Source of the DNA: an uncultured Veillonellaceae bacterium
Lineage (GTDB): Bacteria; Bacillota; Negativicutes; Selenomonadales; Selenomonadaceae
Length of the DNA stretch: 64,000 bases
Reading direction: 5' to 3'
Assembly (NCBI GenBank): GCA_902785705.1
Contig: CACZZN010000005.1
Span: forward strand, 62,001 to 126,000
Below, piece after piece: positions 35,136 through 45,588 of the stretch. Within the stretch, counting starts at the first letter, position 1. The number at the start of each line of letters is the position of its first letter. Below the pieces are notes generated by a model. That model did not search any database, had not been told where the DNA came from, and saw nothing but the letters and a program-made list of their open reading frames with translations. The position numbers and the translations under genes are program-made.

Positions 35136-36341
35136 TCAGGCTGCCTTGGCAATGGTATCGCCGTGAAACCTTTGGACAAGCTGCCACAACACAAAGGATA
35201 ACATTACGGCGAATATCATAATCACGTTCAGCCCGTGAATATAATCCGGCCACGGAAGAGCGGCCGCCATCATGCCGAAACTGCCGAACATGGTTTGCAT
35301 AAACTTGATCACGGACGAGGCCGTACCGGCGTTGTTGTCGGTAATGCTGAGCAGCCAATTCATGGAATGTGACCGGGTAAATGAATTTGCCAATGTATAG
35401 GGAACATAGCACATCAAAAAGACCACAGCACCGTCCCTGCCAACCGCCAGCATGGCTATGGCGCTGAAAACAGCCAAGGCAAAGCAGATATAAGTGAGCC
35501 TGAACTTTGACAGGCGGCGGCTTAGTTTCAGGTATAAAAACGGCCCCAATATGGAAAACGATGCGTTGATGGCGTAAAAATGGCTGTAGGTTTGCGCGGA
35601 CAAGCCAAAATGTTCCACATATATGAAGGATGACAAATTTATGTACGCCATAAAGGGAGTCGAGAAACAGGCAAACACCAAGAGCAGCAGCATAAAGTCC
35701 TTACGATGGGCAACTTCCAGCAGCAGCGACAAAGAATGAAGCATTGTGCCTTGATAACGGGATTGCGGCAAAAGCGTTTCGGTCAGCAGACACGCCAAGA
35801 TAAAATTTATTGCGCCCAAAACAGACAACAAGACAAAGGCTCCGTGCCATGCGGTAAACGTAAGCAAAAAACCGCCGATAACGGGAGCCACGATTGGTGC
35901 AATTACCCCCAACGCCTGAGTGACGGCCAAAATCTTTTTCATTTTGCTCCCGCTGAATATATCTTTTACCAAAGCCGTCGATACGGTTATAATCGCGCCC
36001 GAACCGATAGCTTCAACGATACGGGCGCCAATCAGGACATATATGTTGGGAGCCATCGCGCAAAGAACCGATGCAAGGGTATATACTGACGTCCCGAACA
36101 GCAGAATGGGCCGTCGCCCGTATTTATCGCTCAAAGGGCCAAGCAAAATCATGGAAATTGCATAAAACACAAAGAATAAAGTTAAGGTAAGACTCACCAA
36201 AGATTGCGATACCGAAAAATATCCGCTCATTTCCGGCAAAGCCGGCAGGTACAGATCCGTGGACAAGGGGACAAACATATTCATAAAAGCTATAAAAATA
36301 ACCATAAAGCGATCGGGCAAATTTTTTTTTAGCGCTTCCAT
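35136..36341 (-). CDS. MFS transporter, Bcr/CflA drug-resistance type
   Basis: 401 residues with about 12 membrane helices. The loop 2-3 MFS motif is GPLSDKYGRRPILLFG. The opening FMNMFVPLSTDLYLPALPEM is typical of Bcr/CflA exporters (bicyclomycin, chloramphenicol-like drugs). The DNA is visibly less GC-rich than cstA and gatCAB on either side, and direct repeats flank its 3' end, so it may be acquired. The ATG at 36341 lies 12 bases inside the end of cstA; no clear ribosome-binding site is visible. A much longer frame to 36698 is a cstA shadow. Confidence 0.88.
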   Translation of the reverse strand: MEALKKNLPDRFMVIFIAFMNMFVPLSTDLYLPALPEMSGYFSVSQSLVSLTLTLFFVFYAISMILLGPLSDKYGRRPILLFGTSVYTLASVLCAMAPNIYVLIGARIVEAIGSGAIITVSTALVKDIFSGSKMKKILAVTQALGVIAPIVAPVIGGFLLTFTAWHGAFVLLSVLGAINFILACLLTETLLPQSRYQGTMLHSLSLLLEVAHRKDFMLLLLVFACFSTPFMAYINLSSFIYVEHFGLSAQTYSHFYAINASFSILGPFLYLKLSRRLSKFRLTYICFALAVFSAIAMLAVGRDGAVVFLMCYVPYTLANSFTRSHSMNWLLSITDNNAGTASSVIKFMQTMFGSFGMMAAALPWPDYIHGLNVIMIFAVMLSFVLWQLVQRFHGDTIAKAA

Positions 36342-37759
36342 ACAGTAGCCCGCGCAAACAGCGCAATACAGAGAAGGGCAAACACGATGCCGGATGGATA
36401 GGAAATGGATGTGGAAAGCTGCAGCCCTTCCGGCGCATACAAAATATAGGTGCTGGTGACCGCAGACATGAAAGCGGCGGGAACTGCCGCGATCAGATAG
36501 GCACGGCTCCCCTGCATGGTGCGATAGAGGTAGACCGCGCCTGTCCAGAGAACAATCATGGCGAGCGTTTGATTGGTCCATGAGAAGTACCTCCAGATGA
36601 TGTGGAAATCCATCTGGGAAAGAAGCCCGCCGACAGCCAGCAGGGGAACCGCAAAGAGCAGACGCTGCATCGGCTTCGACTGCCCGACACCAAACCAATC
36701 GGCCAACGTAAGGCGCGCGCTGCGGAATGCCGTGTCACCGGAGGTCAGCGGACAGGCGATGACACCAAGCATGGCAAGCGTAGCGCCGATATAGCCGCTG
36801 ATGCCGCTGCCCCCCATAAAACCGACGCAGATATCATAAACCACGGTACCGGCGCCGCCGTCAGCCAGCGCCTTGGCCAGATTGCCTGTTCCGTCATAAA
36901 ACGTGATGCCGGCAGCCGCCCACACAAGCGCAATGATGCCCTCTGCGACCATTGCGCCGTAGAACACGGGACGTCCCAGACGCTCGTCCTTCAAGCATCG
37001 GGACATGATGGGGGACTGGGTGGAGTGAAAACCGGAAATCGCGCCGCATGCCACGGTGATGAACATCAGCGGCCAAATGGGCATAGCATCTCCCTTCGGG
37101 TGCAGATTCACCAGCTGCATCTCCGGCATCACATGTCCGCCGACCCCCAGAAGCATGCCGCCCATGATGCCAAGGGCCATCACGATCAAACAGACGCCGA
37201 ACAGGGGATAAAACCGGGAAATAAGCGCATCAATGGGAAGCAGCGTCGCAAGGAAATAATACAGCAGCACACAGGGCAGCACGATCGTAGTCGCGACTCC
37301 CGTAAGATTCGAAAGCAGCCCCGCAGGCCCCGTCATGAACACTGTGCCCACCAGAACCAGAAGAACGACGGAAAAAATCCGCATGACGGTCAGCATGACA
37401 GGTCCCAGATGACGCCCCACTACCTCGGAAATGCTCTTCCCGTCCTCCCGCAGGGAAATCATCCCCGAAAGGTAATCATGGACGCCGCCCGCGAAAATCG
37501 TTCCGAAAACGATCCAAAGATAGACGCTCGGCCCCCACAGCGCTCCGCCCAGCGCCCCGAAAATCGGGCCCAGCCCTGCGATGTTCAGCAGCTGGATCAG
37601 GAACACCTTCCACGTAGGCAGCGGGATATAATCCACACCGTCATTGTGCACCACAGCAGGCGTGGGCTTGTTCGTGGGCCCGAAAATCCTTTCCACGACG
37701 GTGCCATAGATAAAAAATCCTGCAATCAGCGCACACAGAGCAGCTAAAAATGTAAACAT
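36329..37759 (-). CDS. cstA: CstA-family carbon-starvation transporter
   Basis: 476 residues, the shorter Gram-positive form. About 14 hydrophobic helices and CstA signatures are seen: VVERIFGPTNKPTPAVVHNDGVDY, AGLGPIFGALGGALWGPSVYLWIVFGTIFAG, VHDYLSGMISLREDGKSI, GFHSTQSP and LTSGDTAFRSARLTLAD. Characterised members take up pyruvate or peptides. The ATG at 37759 has GGGAGG 8 bases upstream; the ATG at 37765 almost touches that site. Confidence 0.92.
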   Translation of the reverse strand: MFTFLAALCALIAGFFIYGTVVERIFGPTNKPTPAVVHNDGVDYIPLPTWKVFLIQLLNIAGLGPIFGALGGALWGPSVYLWIVFGTIFAGGVHDYLSGMISLREDGKSISEVVGRHLGPVMLTVMRIFSVVLLVLVGTVFMTGPAGLLSNLTGVATTIVLPCVLLYYFLATLLPIDALISRFYPLFGVCLIVMALGIMGGMLLGVGGHVMPEMQLVNLHPKGDAMPIWPLMFITVACGAISGFHSTQSPIMSRCLKDERLGRPVFYGAMVAEGIIALVWAAAGITFYDGTGNLAKALADGGAGTVVYDICVGFMGGSGISGYIGATLAMLGVIACPLTSGDTAFRSARLTLADWFGVGQSKPMQRLLFAVPLLAVGGLLSQMDFHIIWRYFSWTNQTLAMIVLWTGAVYLYRTMQGSRAYLIAAVPAAFMSAVTSTYILYAPEGLQLSTSISYPSGIVFALLCIALFARATVWKR

Positions 37760-37867
37760 TCTCATTCCTCCCTCTTCAACTGAAAAACGAAGCCTCCGAA
37801 GGTGCATTTCCTCACGGACGAATTCCATCCTCACAGCACTCTGCGAAATATTCCATTTCCCTTCTCC

Positions 37868-37911
37868 GAAAAAAGAAAGGCAGTTCCTGCGTCACAGCAA
37901 CAGGAACTGCC
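37868..37911 (-). terminator. Intrinsic terminator of the RND cassettes
   Basis: On the minus strand GGCAGTTCCTG and CAGGAACTGCC form an 11-bp perfect stem followed by TTTCTTTTTTC, about 70 bases past the RND permease stop. The remaining bases of 37760-37980 show no gene. Confidence 0.9.
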
Positions 37912-37980
37912 GGGAAAACCACAATACCCATACGGAACTTGGCGTGCACAGCAGCCGCATTTCCCCTGTATCAAGCCATC

Positions 37981-40900
37981 CTATTCGCTTTTCTTGGAAG
38001 GCTTCAGCTTCTCTGCAATCTTCTCGACCATGACGTAGAATACGGGAATCAGGAAGATGCCAAGAGATGTCGCAAAGAGCATGCCTCCCACGACCGCGAC
38101 CCCCATGCCGTTACGGGAGGCCGCGCCCGCTCCCGTTGCGATGGCAAGCGGGATACAGCCGATGATGAAGGCCAGGGATGTCATGATGATCGGACGCAAA
38201 CGCAGATTCGCCGACTCCAGCGCCGCTTTCACCGCATCCATGCCCTTGTCCCTGCGCATCTTCGCGAACTCAACAATCAAGATCGCGTTTTTCGCCGCAA
38301 GGCCCATCAGCATGATGATACCAATCTGCATGTAGACACTGTTCTGCAGGCCGGCATTCGGATGTCCGGCCGAGGCCTCCACAATGCTCATCGCAAATTC
38401 CGAGAACAGGGCACCGAAGACGCCGATCGGGATGGTCATGAGCACCGAGTACGGAACGCTCCAACTCTCATAAAGCGCTGCCAGCGACAGGAACACAAAG
38501 ACCAACGACAAAAGCATGACCTGCCCCGTAGAGCCGCTTGCCTGCTTCTCCTCTCGGCTCATGCCGGACCATTCCACATGGTACCCGTTTGGCGCAACCT
38601 GCTGCACAACCTCTTCGATGGCTGCCATGGCCTGACCGGAGCTGTAGCCCTCCCCTGCCTCTCCCTGAATGGAGACGCTGCGGGTTCCGTTGAATCGGGT
38701 GATGACCGAGGGAGCCGTCCCAAGCTTCGGCGTGACCAGTGCGCTCAGCGGGACCATTGTCCCCAAATCGCTGCGCACAAAGACAAAGTTCAGCGTCTCT
38801 GCCTCGTTGCGATACTGGGCATCCGACTGGAGCATGACCTTGTAGCTGCGCCCGAAGCGGTTGAAATCATTGACCTGAAAACCGCCGAAATTGACCTGAA
38901 GCGCGGTGAACACATCGGACAGATTCACGCCGAGATTCGTGACCTGATTGCGGTCCAGCTCGAACTGATAGGTCGGCGAATTGATCGCATAAGTGGTGCG
39001 CACCGCCGCCAGCTCCGGCCGCTGGTTCGCTGCCGCGATGATCTTCTCTGTGACCTCGTTCAACTCCTCATCGCTGTGGCCGCCCATATCCTGAAGCTCC
39101 ATGGTCCACCCGCCGACCATGCCGAGGCCGGGCAGGGATGGCGGCAAGAAGCCAAAGATGGTTGCCTCCGGATGATTCATGTAGCCAAGAACATTCGCCT
39201 GATTGACAATCTGGGCAATCTGCTTGTCAAACTCCTTGCGATCCGCCCAGTCATCCAGAGAAATGAACAATGTGCCCATATTCGACTTGTTGCTGGAGGA
39301 CAGGACATCATAGCCGCTCATGTGCATGACGCCCTTTACCCCCGGAATTTTCTGGATGTCTGTCGCAAAGGCATCCACCGTATCCCTGGTGTGGTTGAGG
39401 GATGTTCCCTCCGGCAGCATCACAGCGGCTAGGAAGTAACCCTGATCCTCGTCCGGCACAAAGGTGGACGGCAGGATCTTGAAGAGCAGTCCCGTAAGTC
39501 CGCAGACGATGAGCAGGAACACAATGGCCAGCTTCATATGGGAAATGCACCAACCCACCTTGCCCGTATAGCGCTCGCGGATTCTGTCAAACCATGCGTT
39601 GAACGCATCGAAGAAACGTCCCAGAGGCCCTTTTGCCTCATTTTTGTCCTTTTTCTTCAGCAGCATGCCGCAAAGGGCAGGCGTCAAGGTCAGCGCAATG
39701 AACGCGGACAATGCCATGGAAATGGCGATGGTCAAAGCAAACTGCCGATAGAGCACGCCTGTCGTTCCCCCAAGGAAAGCTACCGGCACAAAGACAGCCG
39801 CCAGCACGAAGGCGATGGCCACGACCGGCCCCTGCACCTCGTCCATTGCTACTTCCGTTGCCTCGATGGGGCCGAGTCCCTCGGATTCCATGTGCTCTTC
39901 CACATTCTCGATGACCACGATCGCGTCATCCACCACCAGACCGATGGCAAGCACCATGGCAAAAAGCGTCAGGGTATTGATGGAAAAGCCCAGGACAATG
40001 AAGGCGCCAAAAGTTCCCACCAAGGAAACCGGGACGGCCAGCAGCGGGATCAGCGTTGCGCGCCATGTCTGAAGGAACAGGAACACAATGATGACAACCA
40101 GCGCCAACGCCTCAAAGAAGGTATGCACCACCTCGTTCAGGGAAGCGCGGATAAAGTTCGTATTGTTGACGACTTCATGATACTCCATATCCGAAGGGAA
40201 GGACTTGGAGGCATCCTTCAGGAGTTCCTGGACCTGAGAAACGCTGTCCATCGCGTTGGCATCGCTGGTAAGCTGGACAGCAAACCCGATGGCCTGCTGA
40301 TTGTTGTACTTGGATATGACCGAGCTGCTCTTTTCGCCCGTCTCAATGCGCGCCACATCCTTGAGACGCGTATAGGCGCCATTGCCGGCCGATTTCAGCA
40401 CAATCTCGCCGAATTCCTCCGGGGTGACCAGCCGTCCCTGCACCGTGCCGGTATACTGCTTCTCCTGCGTATCCGGAGCGGGCATCTGCCCGATGACGCC
40501 CGCAGGCGCCTGAATGTTCTGCTTCTGAATGGCTTGGGTCACGTCTGCCATGGTAAGCCCCCGCTGCGCCAGCTTGTCGGGGTTCACCCAGACGCGCATG
40601 GAGTAGTCCGAGCCAAAGACTTGGACCTTGCCGACGCCCGGAACGCGCTTGATGGCATCAATCAAGTAGATATCCGAATAGTTCTTCAGAAACTCCGGCT
40701 CATAGGTTCCGTTCGGGGACACGATGGATACGACCAATGCCATGGACGGTGAGCTTTTCTCCGTCGTGACGCCTGCGGTCAGCACGTCCGACGGCAGCGT
40801 GGAATTCGCCAGCGCCACCTTGTTCTGCACATTGACCGCGTCCATGTCGGCATTGGTGTCCAGACCGAACCGCACCGTCAAACTGTAGGTGCCCGTGCTG

Positions 40901-41148
40901 TCCGAGGACGAGCTCATGTACGTCATGCCCTCTGTGCCGTTGACCTGCTGTTCAATGACCTGCGCCACCGTATCGTTCACGACATTGGCGTTCGCGCCGG
41001 TGTAGGTGGTCGAGACGTTGACCGTCGGCGGCGAGATCTGCGGATACTGGTCAATCGGCAGCTGCAAGGCTGCAATGGTGCCGATGATCACAATCATGAG
41101 AGCTATGACGATTGCAAAAACCGGACGATGAATAAAGAATCTTGCCAT
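37981..41148 (-). CDS. RND multidrug efflux permease (HAE1/AcrB type), second cassette
   Basis: 1055 residues with 12 membrane helices and two large periplasmic loops. Proton-relay aspartates are in GLVVDDAIVVIENVEEHM. Other AcrB hallmarks are PTVNVSTTYTGANANVVNDTV and FVPDEDQGYF. It drives drug export by proton antiport together with its adaptor, which lies 10 bases upstream. GGGGGG precedes the ATG. It is closely similar to the permease at 42385-45576, so the cassettes look like duplicates. No outer-membrane factor follows. Confidence 0.95.
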   Translation of the reverse strand: MARFFIHRPVFAIVIALMIVIIGTIAALQLPIDQYPQISPPTVNVSTTYTGANANVVNDTVAQVIEQQVNGTEGMTYMSSSSDSTGTYSLTVRFGLDTNADMDAVNVQNKVALANSTLPSDVLTAGVTTEKSSPSMALVVSIVSPNGTYEPEFLKNYSDIYLIDAIKRVPGVGKVQVFGSDYSMRVWVNPDKLAQRGLTMADVTQAIQKQNIQAPAGVIGQMPAPDTQEKQYTGTVQGRLVTPEEFGEIVLKSAGNGAYTRLKDVARIETGEKSSSVISKYNNQQAIGFAVQLTSDANAMDSVSQVQELLKDASKSFPSDMEYHEVVNNTNFIRASLNEVVHTFFEALALVVIIVFLFLQTWRATLIPLLAVPVSLVGTFGAFIVLGFSINTLTLFAMVLAIGLVVDDAIVVIENVEEHMESEGLGPIEATEVAMDEVQGPVVAIAFVLAAVFVPVAFLGGTTGVLYRQFALTIAISMALSAFIALTLTPALCGMLLKKKDKNEAKGPLGRFFDAFNAWFDRIRERYTGKVGWCISHMKLAIVFLLIVCGLTGLLFKILPSTFVPDEDQGYFLAAVMLPEGTSLNHTRDTVDAFATDIQKIPGVKGVMHMSGYDVLSSSNKSNMGTLFISLDDWADRKEFDKQIAQIVNQANVLGYMNHPEATIFGFLPPSLPGLGMVGGWTMELQDMGGHSDEELNEVTEKIIAAANQRPELAAVRTTYAINSPTYQFELDRNQVTNLGVNLSDVFTALQVNFGGFQVNDFNRFGRSYKVMLQSDAQYRNEAETLNFVFVRSDLGTMVPLSALVTPKLGTAPSVITRFNGTRSVSIQGEAGEGYSSGQAMAAIEEVVQQVAPNGYHVEWSGMSREEKQASGSTGQVMLLSLVFVFLSLAALYESWSVPYSVLMTIPIGVFGALFSEFAMSIVEASAGHPNAGLQNSVYMQIGIIMLMGLAAKNAILIVEFAKMRRDKGMDAVKAALESANLRLRPIIMTSLAFIIGCIPLAIATGAGAASRNGMGVAVVGGMLFATSLGIFLIPVFYVMVEKIAEKLKPSKKSE

Positions 41149-41158
41149 GGTATCCCCC

Positions 41159-42331
41159 CTACTGCTGCTTCTTGCTGTCCGTCGTCATAGAATAGCCCAT
41201 CTCCTCCGGCGTCACCAGCGTCGTATCCAGTTCCTTGCCGTTCTGCAGGCTCGCAAGCCCGTCCACGATGACTATGTCCCCATCCGAAACGCCCTTGTCC
41301 AGCAGGTAGTAGTCACCAAATTCAAACACCGGTTTGATGACATGGGACGTGGATTTATGATTTTCATCCACCAGCAGCACGAACTGCTTTCCCAGAAGTT
41401 CCTGCACGGCCGCCTTCGGCACCAGAATCGCATTTTGGGCGCTCCCGCCGGTCACTTTGACATTCGTGAACATCCCGGGCAGCAATACGCCGTCGGGATT
41501 CGGGAAAATCGCCTTGACGGTCAGCGTTCCCGTTCCCTCGGCAAGCGCTCGGTCGGACTGCACAATATGCCCCACATGGGGATACTGTTCCCCGTTCGCA
41601 AGCGTCAGCGTCACCTTCTGCTCCACATTGCCTGCCCCGGACATCACATAGGACGCAATCCACAAATATTCTTGCCCCGTCACGGCAAACGTCACATAAA
41701 TAGGATCCGGCGCCGTGATGGTGACCAGATGCGTCTGCCCCGCAACCGTGTAGGTACCCACCGACACGTCGTCCAGCGCGAGTTTCCCGTCCATCGGCGC
41801 GTAGACGATGGTATCATCTAAGTTCTGCTGCGCATATTGGAGCAGCGCCTCTTTGGCGGCCACTTCCTCTTCGCAGCTCTTTACCCGCGTCTTCTGCGTC
41901 GTGACCTGCTGCTCGGAAATCGCATTGTCCTTCAGCAGCTCCTCATTGCGCATCAAGTCGATCCGGGCATTTTGCAGGAGGACTTGCGCGTTTTCCAGAT
42001 TGGCCTGCGCCGCCATGACATCCGACTCGTACTGCTTGCTTTCCAGACGGTAGAGCGGCTGCCCTGCCTTCACCCATTCCCCACCGCTGATATATTTCTC
42101 CACGACACGGCCCGAGACCTTGGACTGCACGACCACATCCGCAACGCTTTCCACGTTCCCCGGGAATTCATGGAAAAGATTCGGCGTGGACTGCTTCGCA
42201 ATACGCATCACCTTCACGGGAACCGGCGCTTCCGCAGCCTCCTCCTTTTCCCCGCCGCATCCGCCGACCAGCAGCGCCGCCAACAGAGCTGCCAATGCGA
42301 AGAACTTCCCTTTCCAACGACAAACCGGCAT
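41159..42331 (-). CDS. RND periplasmic adaptor lipoprotein (AcrA type), second cassette
   Basis: 390 residues. A lipoprotein signal ends ALLVGGC. The lipoyl/hairpin architecture is ADVVVQSKVSGRVVEKYISGGEWVKAGQPLY, a coiled-coil hairpin (about 105-175), then VYAPMDGKLALDDVSVGTYV-like beta-barrel segments. It bridges the inner-membrane pump to an outer-membrane channel. The ATG at 42331 follows AGGAGGTGG. The first RND cassette ends 53 bases upstream. Confidence 0.93.
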   Translation of the reverse strand: MPVCRWKGKFFALAALLAALLVGGCGGEKEEAAEAPVPVKVMRIAKQSTPNLFHEFPGNVESVADVVVQSKVSGRVVEKYISGGEWVKAGQPLYRLESKQYESDVMAAQANLENAQVLLQNARIDLMRNEELLKDNAISEQQVTTQKTRVKSCEEEVAAKEALLQYAQQNLDDTIVYAPMDGKLALDDVSVGTYTVAGQTHLVTITAPDPIYVTFAVTGQEYLWIASYVMSGAGNVEQKVTLTLANGEQYPHVGHIVQSDRALAEGTGTLTVKAIFPNPDGVLLPGMFTNVKVTGGSAQNAILVPKAAVQELLGKQFVLLVDENHKSTSHVIKPVFEFGDYYLLDKGVSDGDIVIVDGLASLQNGKELDTTLVTPEEMGYSMTTDSKKQQ

Positions 42332-42384
42332 AAAGCCACCTCCTGCAACTACCATATCCCAATGCCTTTGTTACATATATCCTG

Positions 42385-45300
42385 TTACATATAATCGATG
42401 GATGTACGCTTCCGCTCCTGCTTGATGCCGCCAAGCTTCGAGGAAACATACTCCACAATGACGAAGAATGCAGGAATCAGGAAAATACCGAGCGACGTAG
42501 CAAAGAGCATGCCGCCCACAACCGCAACGCCCATGCCGTTGCGCGCTGCAGCACCCGCGCCTGTGGCAATCGCCAAGGGCAGACAGCCGATGATGAACGC
42601 AAAGGACGTCATGAGAATCGGGCGCAGGCGAAGCCCCGCCGCCTCCAGCGCCGCCTTCACGGGAGCCATGCCGCGGTCCACACGGACCTTCGCAAACTCC
42701 ACGATGAGGATCGCATTCTTTGCCGCCAGACCGATAATCATGATGATACCAATCTGCATGTAGATGCTGTCCTGCAAGCCCGCATTCGGATGCCCAAAAA
42801 ACTTTTCGACAAAACTGAGCCCGTACTCAGACACCACCGCACCAAAGACACCGGTCGGCACGGTCAACAGCACCGCATAGGGAACGCTCCAGCTCTCATA
42901 GAGGGCTGCGAGGCACAGGAACACAAAGACCAATGCCAGCGCCAGAACACGGCTGGTAGAGCTGGCTGCTTTTCGCTCCTCACGACTCTGCCCGGACCAC
43001 TCGATCTGGAACCCCGTAGGAGCCTCTTGATGCACGATTTCCTCAATCGCCGCCATTGCCTGGCCGGAGCTGTATCCCGCTCCTGCATTGCCCTGGATGG
43101 TCACGGCCCGCGTCGCATTGAATCGGGAAATCTGCGTCGGCCCTGTGCTCAGTTTTGCACGGATCAGGGTATCCAGAGGCACCATCTGCCCGGCGGAACC
43201 CTTCAAGAAGATGAATTTCGCTGCCTCCGCCTCGCTCCGATAGCGGGTGTCCGACTGCAGCATGACCTTATAGGTACGCCCGAACTGATTGAAATCATTG
43301 ACCTGCTTGCCGCCGAAATTGATCTGCAGCGCATTGAACACATCCGAAAGCTTGACGCCGAGCATTTTGACCTTCTCGCGATCCACCTCATACTCATAGG
43401 TGGGCGAAGTGATGCTGTAGGTCGTGCGCACGCCCAGAAGCTCCGGACGCTGGTTTGCCGCCGCCACGATCCGTCCCGTGATCTCATTGAGTTCCGCGTC
43501 CGTATGCCCTGCCATATCCTGCAGCTGCAAGGACCAGCCGCCGACCGTGCCCAAGCCCGGGAGCGCCGGCATATTGAAAGAGATGACCCGCGCCTCAGGC
43601 ACTACTTTCGCACCCAAGCCGAACATCGTCCGAACGCCGTCGTCCACGGATGCACCATCGCCGCGCTGATCCCATGATTTCATGCCCACGACCAGCAGGC
43701 CCGCATTCGGCTTGGAACCGAAGGACAGAATATCGAAGCCGGTGATATACATGACGTTTTCGAGACCGGGAATATTGTCCTTTACTGCCATGGCCAATTT
43801 GTCCATCGTGTCCGACGTGCGGTTCAGCGAAGTGCCCTCCGGCAAGGAAACCGATGTCATGAAGTAGCCCTGATCCTCCTCCGGCACAAACGTCGAAGGG
43901 AGATGCTGATAGACCAGCCAGGTCAGGCCGCAGATCAGGAACATGAAGATCACCGCGTAGCGCGCCCGATTGATGAGCCGTGCCACAATGTGCACATAGC
44001 GGTTCTTCGTACGGTTGAACCATTCATTGAATGCCGTGAAGAACCGATCCAAAAGACCCGTCCGCTTCTCGTCCAGAGCATGGGGCTTCAGGATCATGGC
44101 GCAGAGCGCCGGCGTCAGGGTAAGCGCCACAAACGCAGAAAGCGCCATGGAAATCGCAATGGTCAGCGCGAACTGCCGATATAGCACGCCCATCATTCCG
44201 CCCAAGAACGCCACAGGAACGAAGACCGCCGCCAAAACAAAGGCAATCGCCACCACAGGTCCCTGCACCTCGTCCATGGCACGCTCCGTCGCATCAATCG
44301 GCGTCAAGCCGCTTTCCATATGATGTTCTACGTTCTCAATGACCACGATGGCATCATCGACCACAAGCCCGATGGCAAGCACCATCGCGAAAAGGGTCAG
44401 CGTATTGATGGAAAATCCAAGAATCAGAAATGCCGCAAAGGTCCCGATCAGGGAAACCGGCACCGCAAGCAGCGGAATGAGCGTCGCACGCCAGTTCTGC
44501 AGGAACACAAAGATGACCAGCACCACCAGCAGCAATGCCTCTATAAATGTCTCCGTGACCTCATGGATCGAGGCGCGGATATAGTCCGTGCTGTCGAATA
44601 TCTGGGACAGTTTCAGCCCCGGAGGCAGATCCGGACGCGCCTTGTCCAGGATCTCCTGCACATTTGCCACGGTATCCATCGCATTGGCATCACTTGTCAT
44701 CTGGATGCCGAATCCCACCGCAGGATATCCGTTGAATTTCGCGACGATGTTGTTGTCCTTTTGGCCGGTCTCGATGCGTGCCACATCTTTCAGCCGCACA
44801 ATGGCGCCAAGCCCATCCGCACGCAGAATGACATTCCCGAATTCTTCCGCTGTCACCAGTCGGCCTTGCACCTTGCCCGTATACTGCTTCTCCTGCCCGT
44901 TCGTTGCAGGCATGGCGCCAACCACGCCTGCCGCCGCCTGCAGATTCTGCTCCTCCAGAGACGAGACCACATCTGACACGGACAATCCCAACTCCGCGAG
45001 CTTGTCGGGATCCAGCCAGATACGCATGGAATAATCCGATCCAAATACCCGCACATCGCCCACGCCGTCCACGCGCTTGATCTGATCCATCAGATAGATG
45101 TCCGCATAGTTTTTCATGAAGGCGCGGTCGTATCTCCCATCCGGAGAATTCAGGGAAATCATCAGCGCCATATCATTCGATGCCTTGCGGGTCGTCACGC
45201 CGACCTTCTGCACATCCGCCGGGAGGCTCGCATTCGCGATGGCGACATTGTTCTGCACCTTGACAGAGTCCATATCGCCGTCTGTCCCTACCTGGAATAC

Positions 45301-45576
45301 GACCTGCAGGTTATAGCGCCCCGTATCGTCCGAATTGGAGCTCATATAGTCCATGCCGTCCGTGCCGTTAACCTGCTGCTCGATGATCTGTGCGACGGTC
45401 TCATTGACAACATCCGCATTCGCGCCCGTGTAGCTCGTGCTCACGGAAATCGTAGGCGGCGAAATCTGCGGATACTGGGCAATCGGCAGCTGCAACCCTG
45501 CTAATATGCCCACCAGCACGATGATGATTGCGATGACGATCGCAAAAATCGGCCGATGGATAAAGAATTTTGCCAC
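42385..45576 (-). CDS. RND multidrug efflux permease (HAE1/AcrB type), first cassette
   Basis: 1063 residues of the same family and layout as the permease at 37981. It has GLVVDDAIVVIENVEHHM, ALTIAISMALSAFVALTLTPALCA and FVPEEDQGYF. It starts with GTG after TAAGGAGG and lies 12 bases downstream of its adaptor. Differences from the second permease are mostly in the periplasmic loops, so substrate ranges may differ. That is inferred from the family, not shown. Confidence 0.95.
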   Translation of the reverse strand: MAKFFIHRPIFAIVIAIIIVLVGILAGLQLPIAQYPQISPPTISVSTSYTGANADVVNETVAQIIEQQVNGTDGMDYMSSNSDDTGRYNLQVVFQVGTDGDMDSVKVQNNVAIANASLPADVQKVGVTTRKASNDMALMISLNSPDGRYDRAFMKNYADIYLMDQIKRVDGVGDVRVFGSDYSMRIWLDPDKLAELGLSVSDVVSSLEEQNLQAAAGVVGAMPATNGQEKQYTGKVQGRLVTAEEFGNVILRADGLGAIVRLKDVARIETGQKDNNIVAKFNGYPAVGFGIQMTSDANAMDTVANVQEILDKARPDLPPGLKLSQIFDSTDYIRASIHEVTETFIEALLLVVLVIFVFLQNWRATLIPLLAVPVSLIGTFAAFLILGFSINTLTLFAMVLAIGLVVDDAIVVIENVEHHMESGLTPIDATERAMDEVQGPVVAIAFVLAAVFVPVAFLGGMMGVLYRQFALTIAISMALSAFVALTLTPALCAMILKPHALDEKRTGLLDRFFTAFNEWFNRTKNRYVHIVARLINRARYAVIFMFLICGLTWLVYQHLPSTFVPEEDQGYFMTSVSLPEGTSLNRTSDTMDKLAMAVKDNIPGLENVMYITGFDILSFGSKPNAGLLVVGMKSWDQRGDGASVDDGVRTMFGLGAKVVPEARVISFNMPALPGLGTVGGWSLQLQDMAGHTDAELNEITGRIVAAANQRPELLGVRTTYSITSPTYEYEVDREKVKMLGVKLSDVFNALQINFGGKQVNDFNQFGRTYKVMLQSDTRYRSEAEAAKFIFLKGSAGQMVPLDTLIRAKLSTGPTQISRFNATRAVTIQGNAGAGYSSGQAMAAIEEIVHQEAPTGFQIEWSGQSREERKAASSTSRVLALALVFVFLCLAALYESWSVPYAVLLTVPTGVFGAVVSEYGLSFVEKFFGHPNAGLQDSIYMQIGIIMIIGLAAKNAILIVEFAKVRVDRGMAPVKAALEAAGLRLRPILMTSFAFIIGCLPLAIATGAGAAARNGMGVAVVGGMLFATSLGIFLIPAFFVIVEYVSSKLGGIKQERKRTSIDYM

Positions 45577-45588
45577 TCCAATGCCTCC

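Noticed and set aside
37981-45576. Long plus-strand frames (up to about 500 codons) opposite the RND genes
   Set aside because: They are antisense frames kept open by the GC-rich codon use of the pumps and have no ribosome-binding sites or family motifs.
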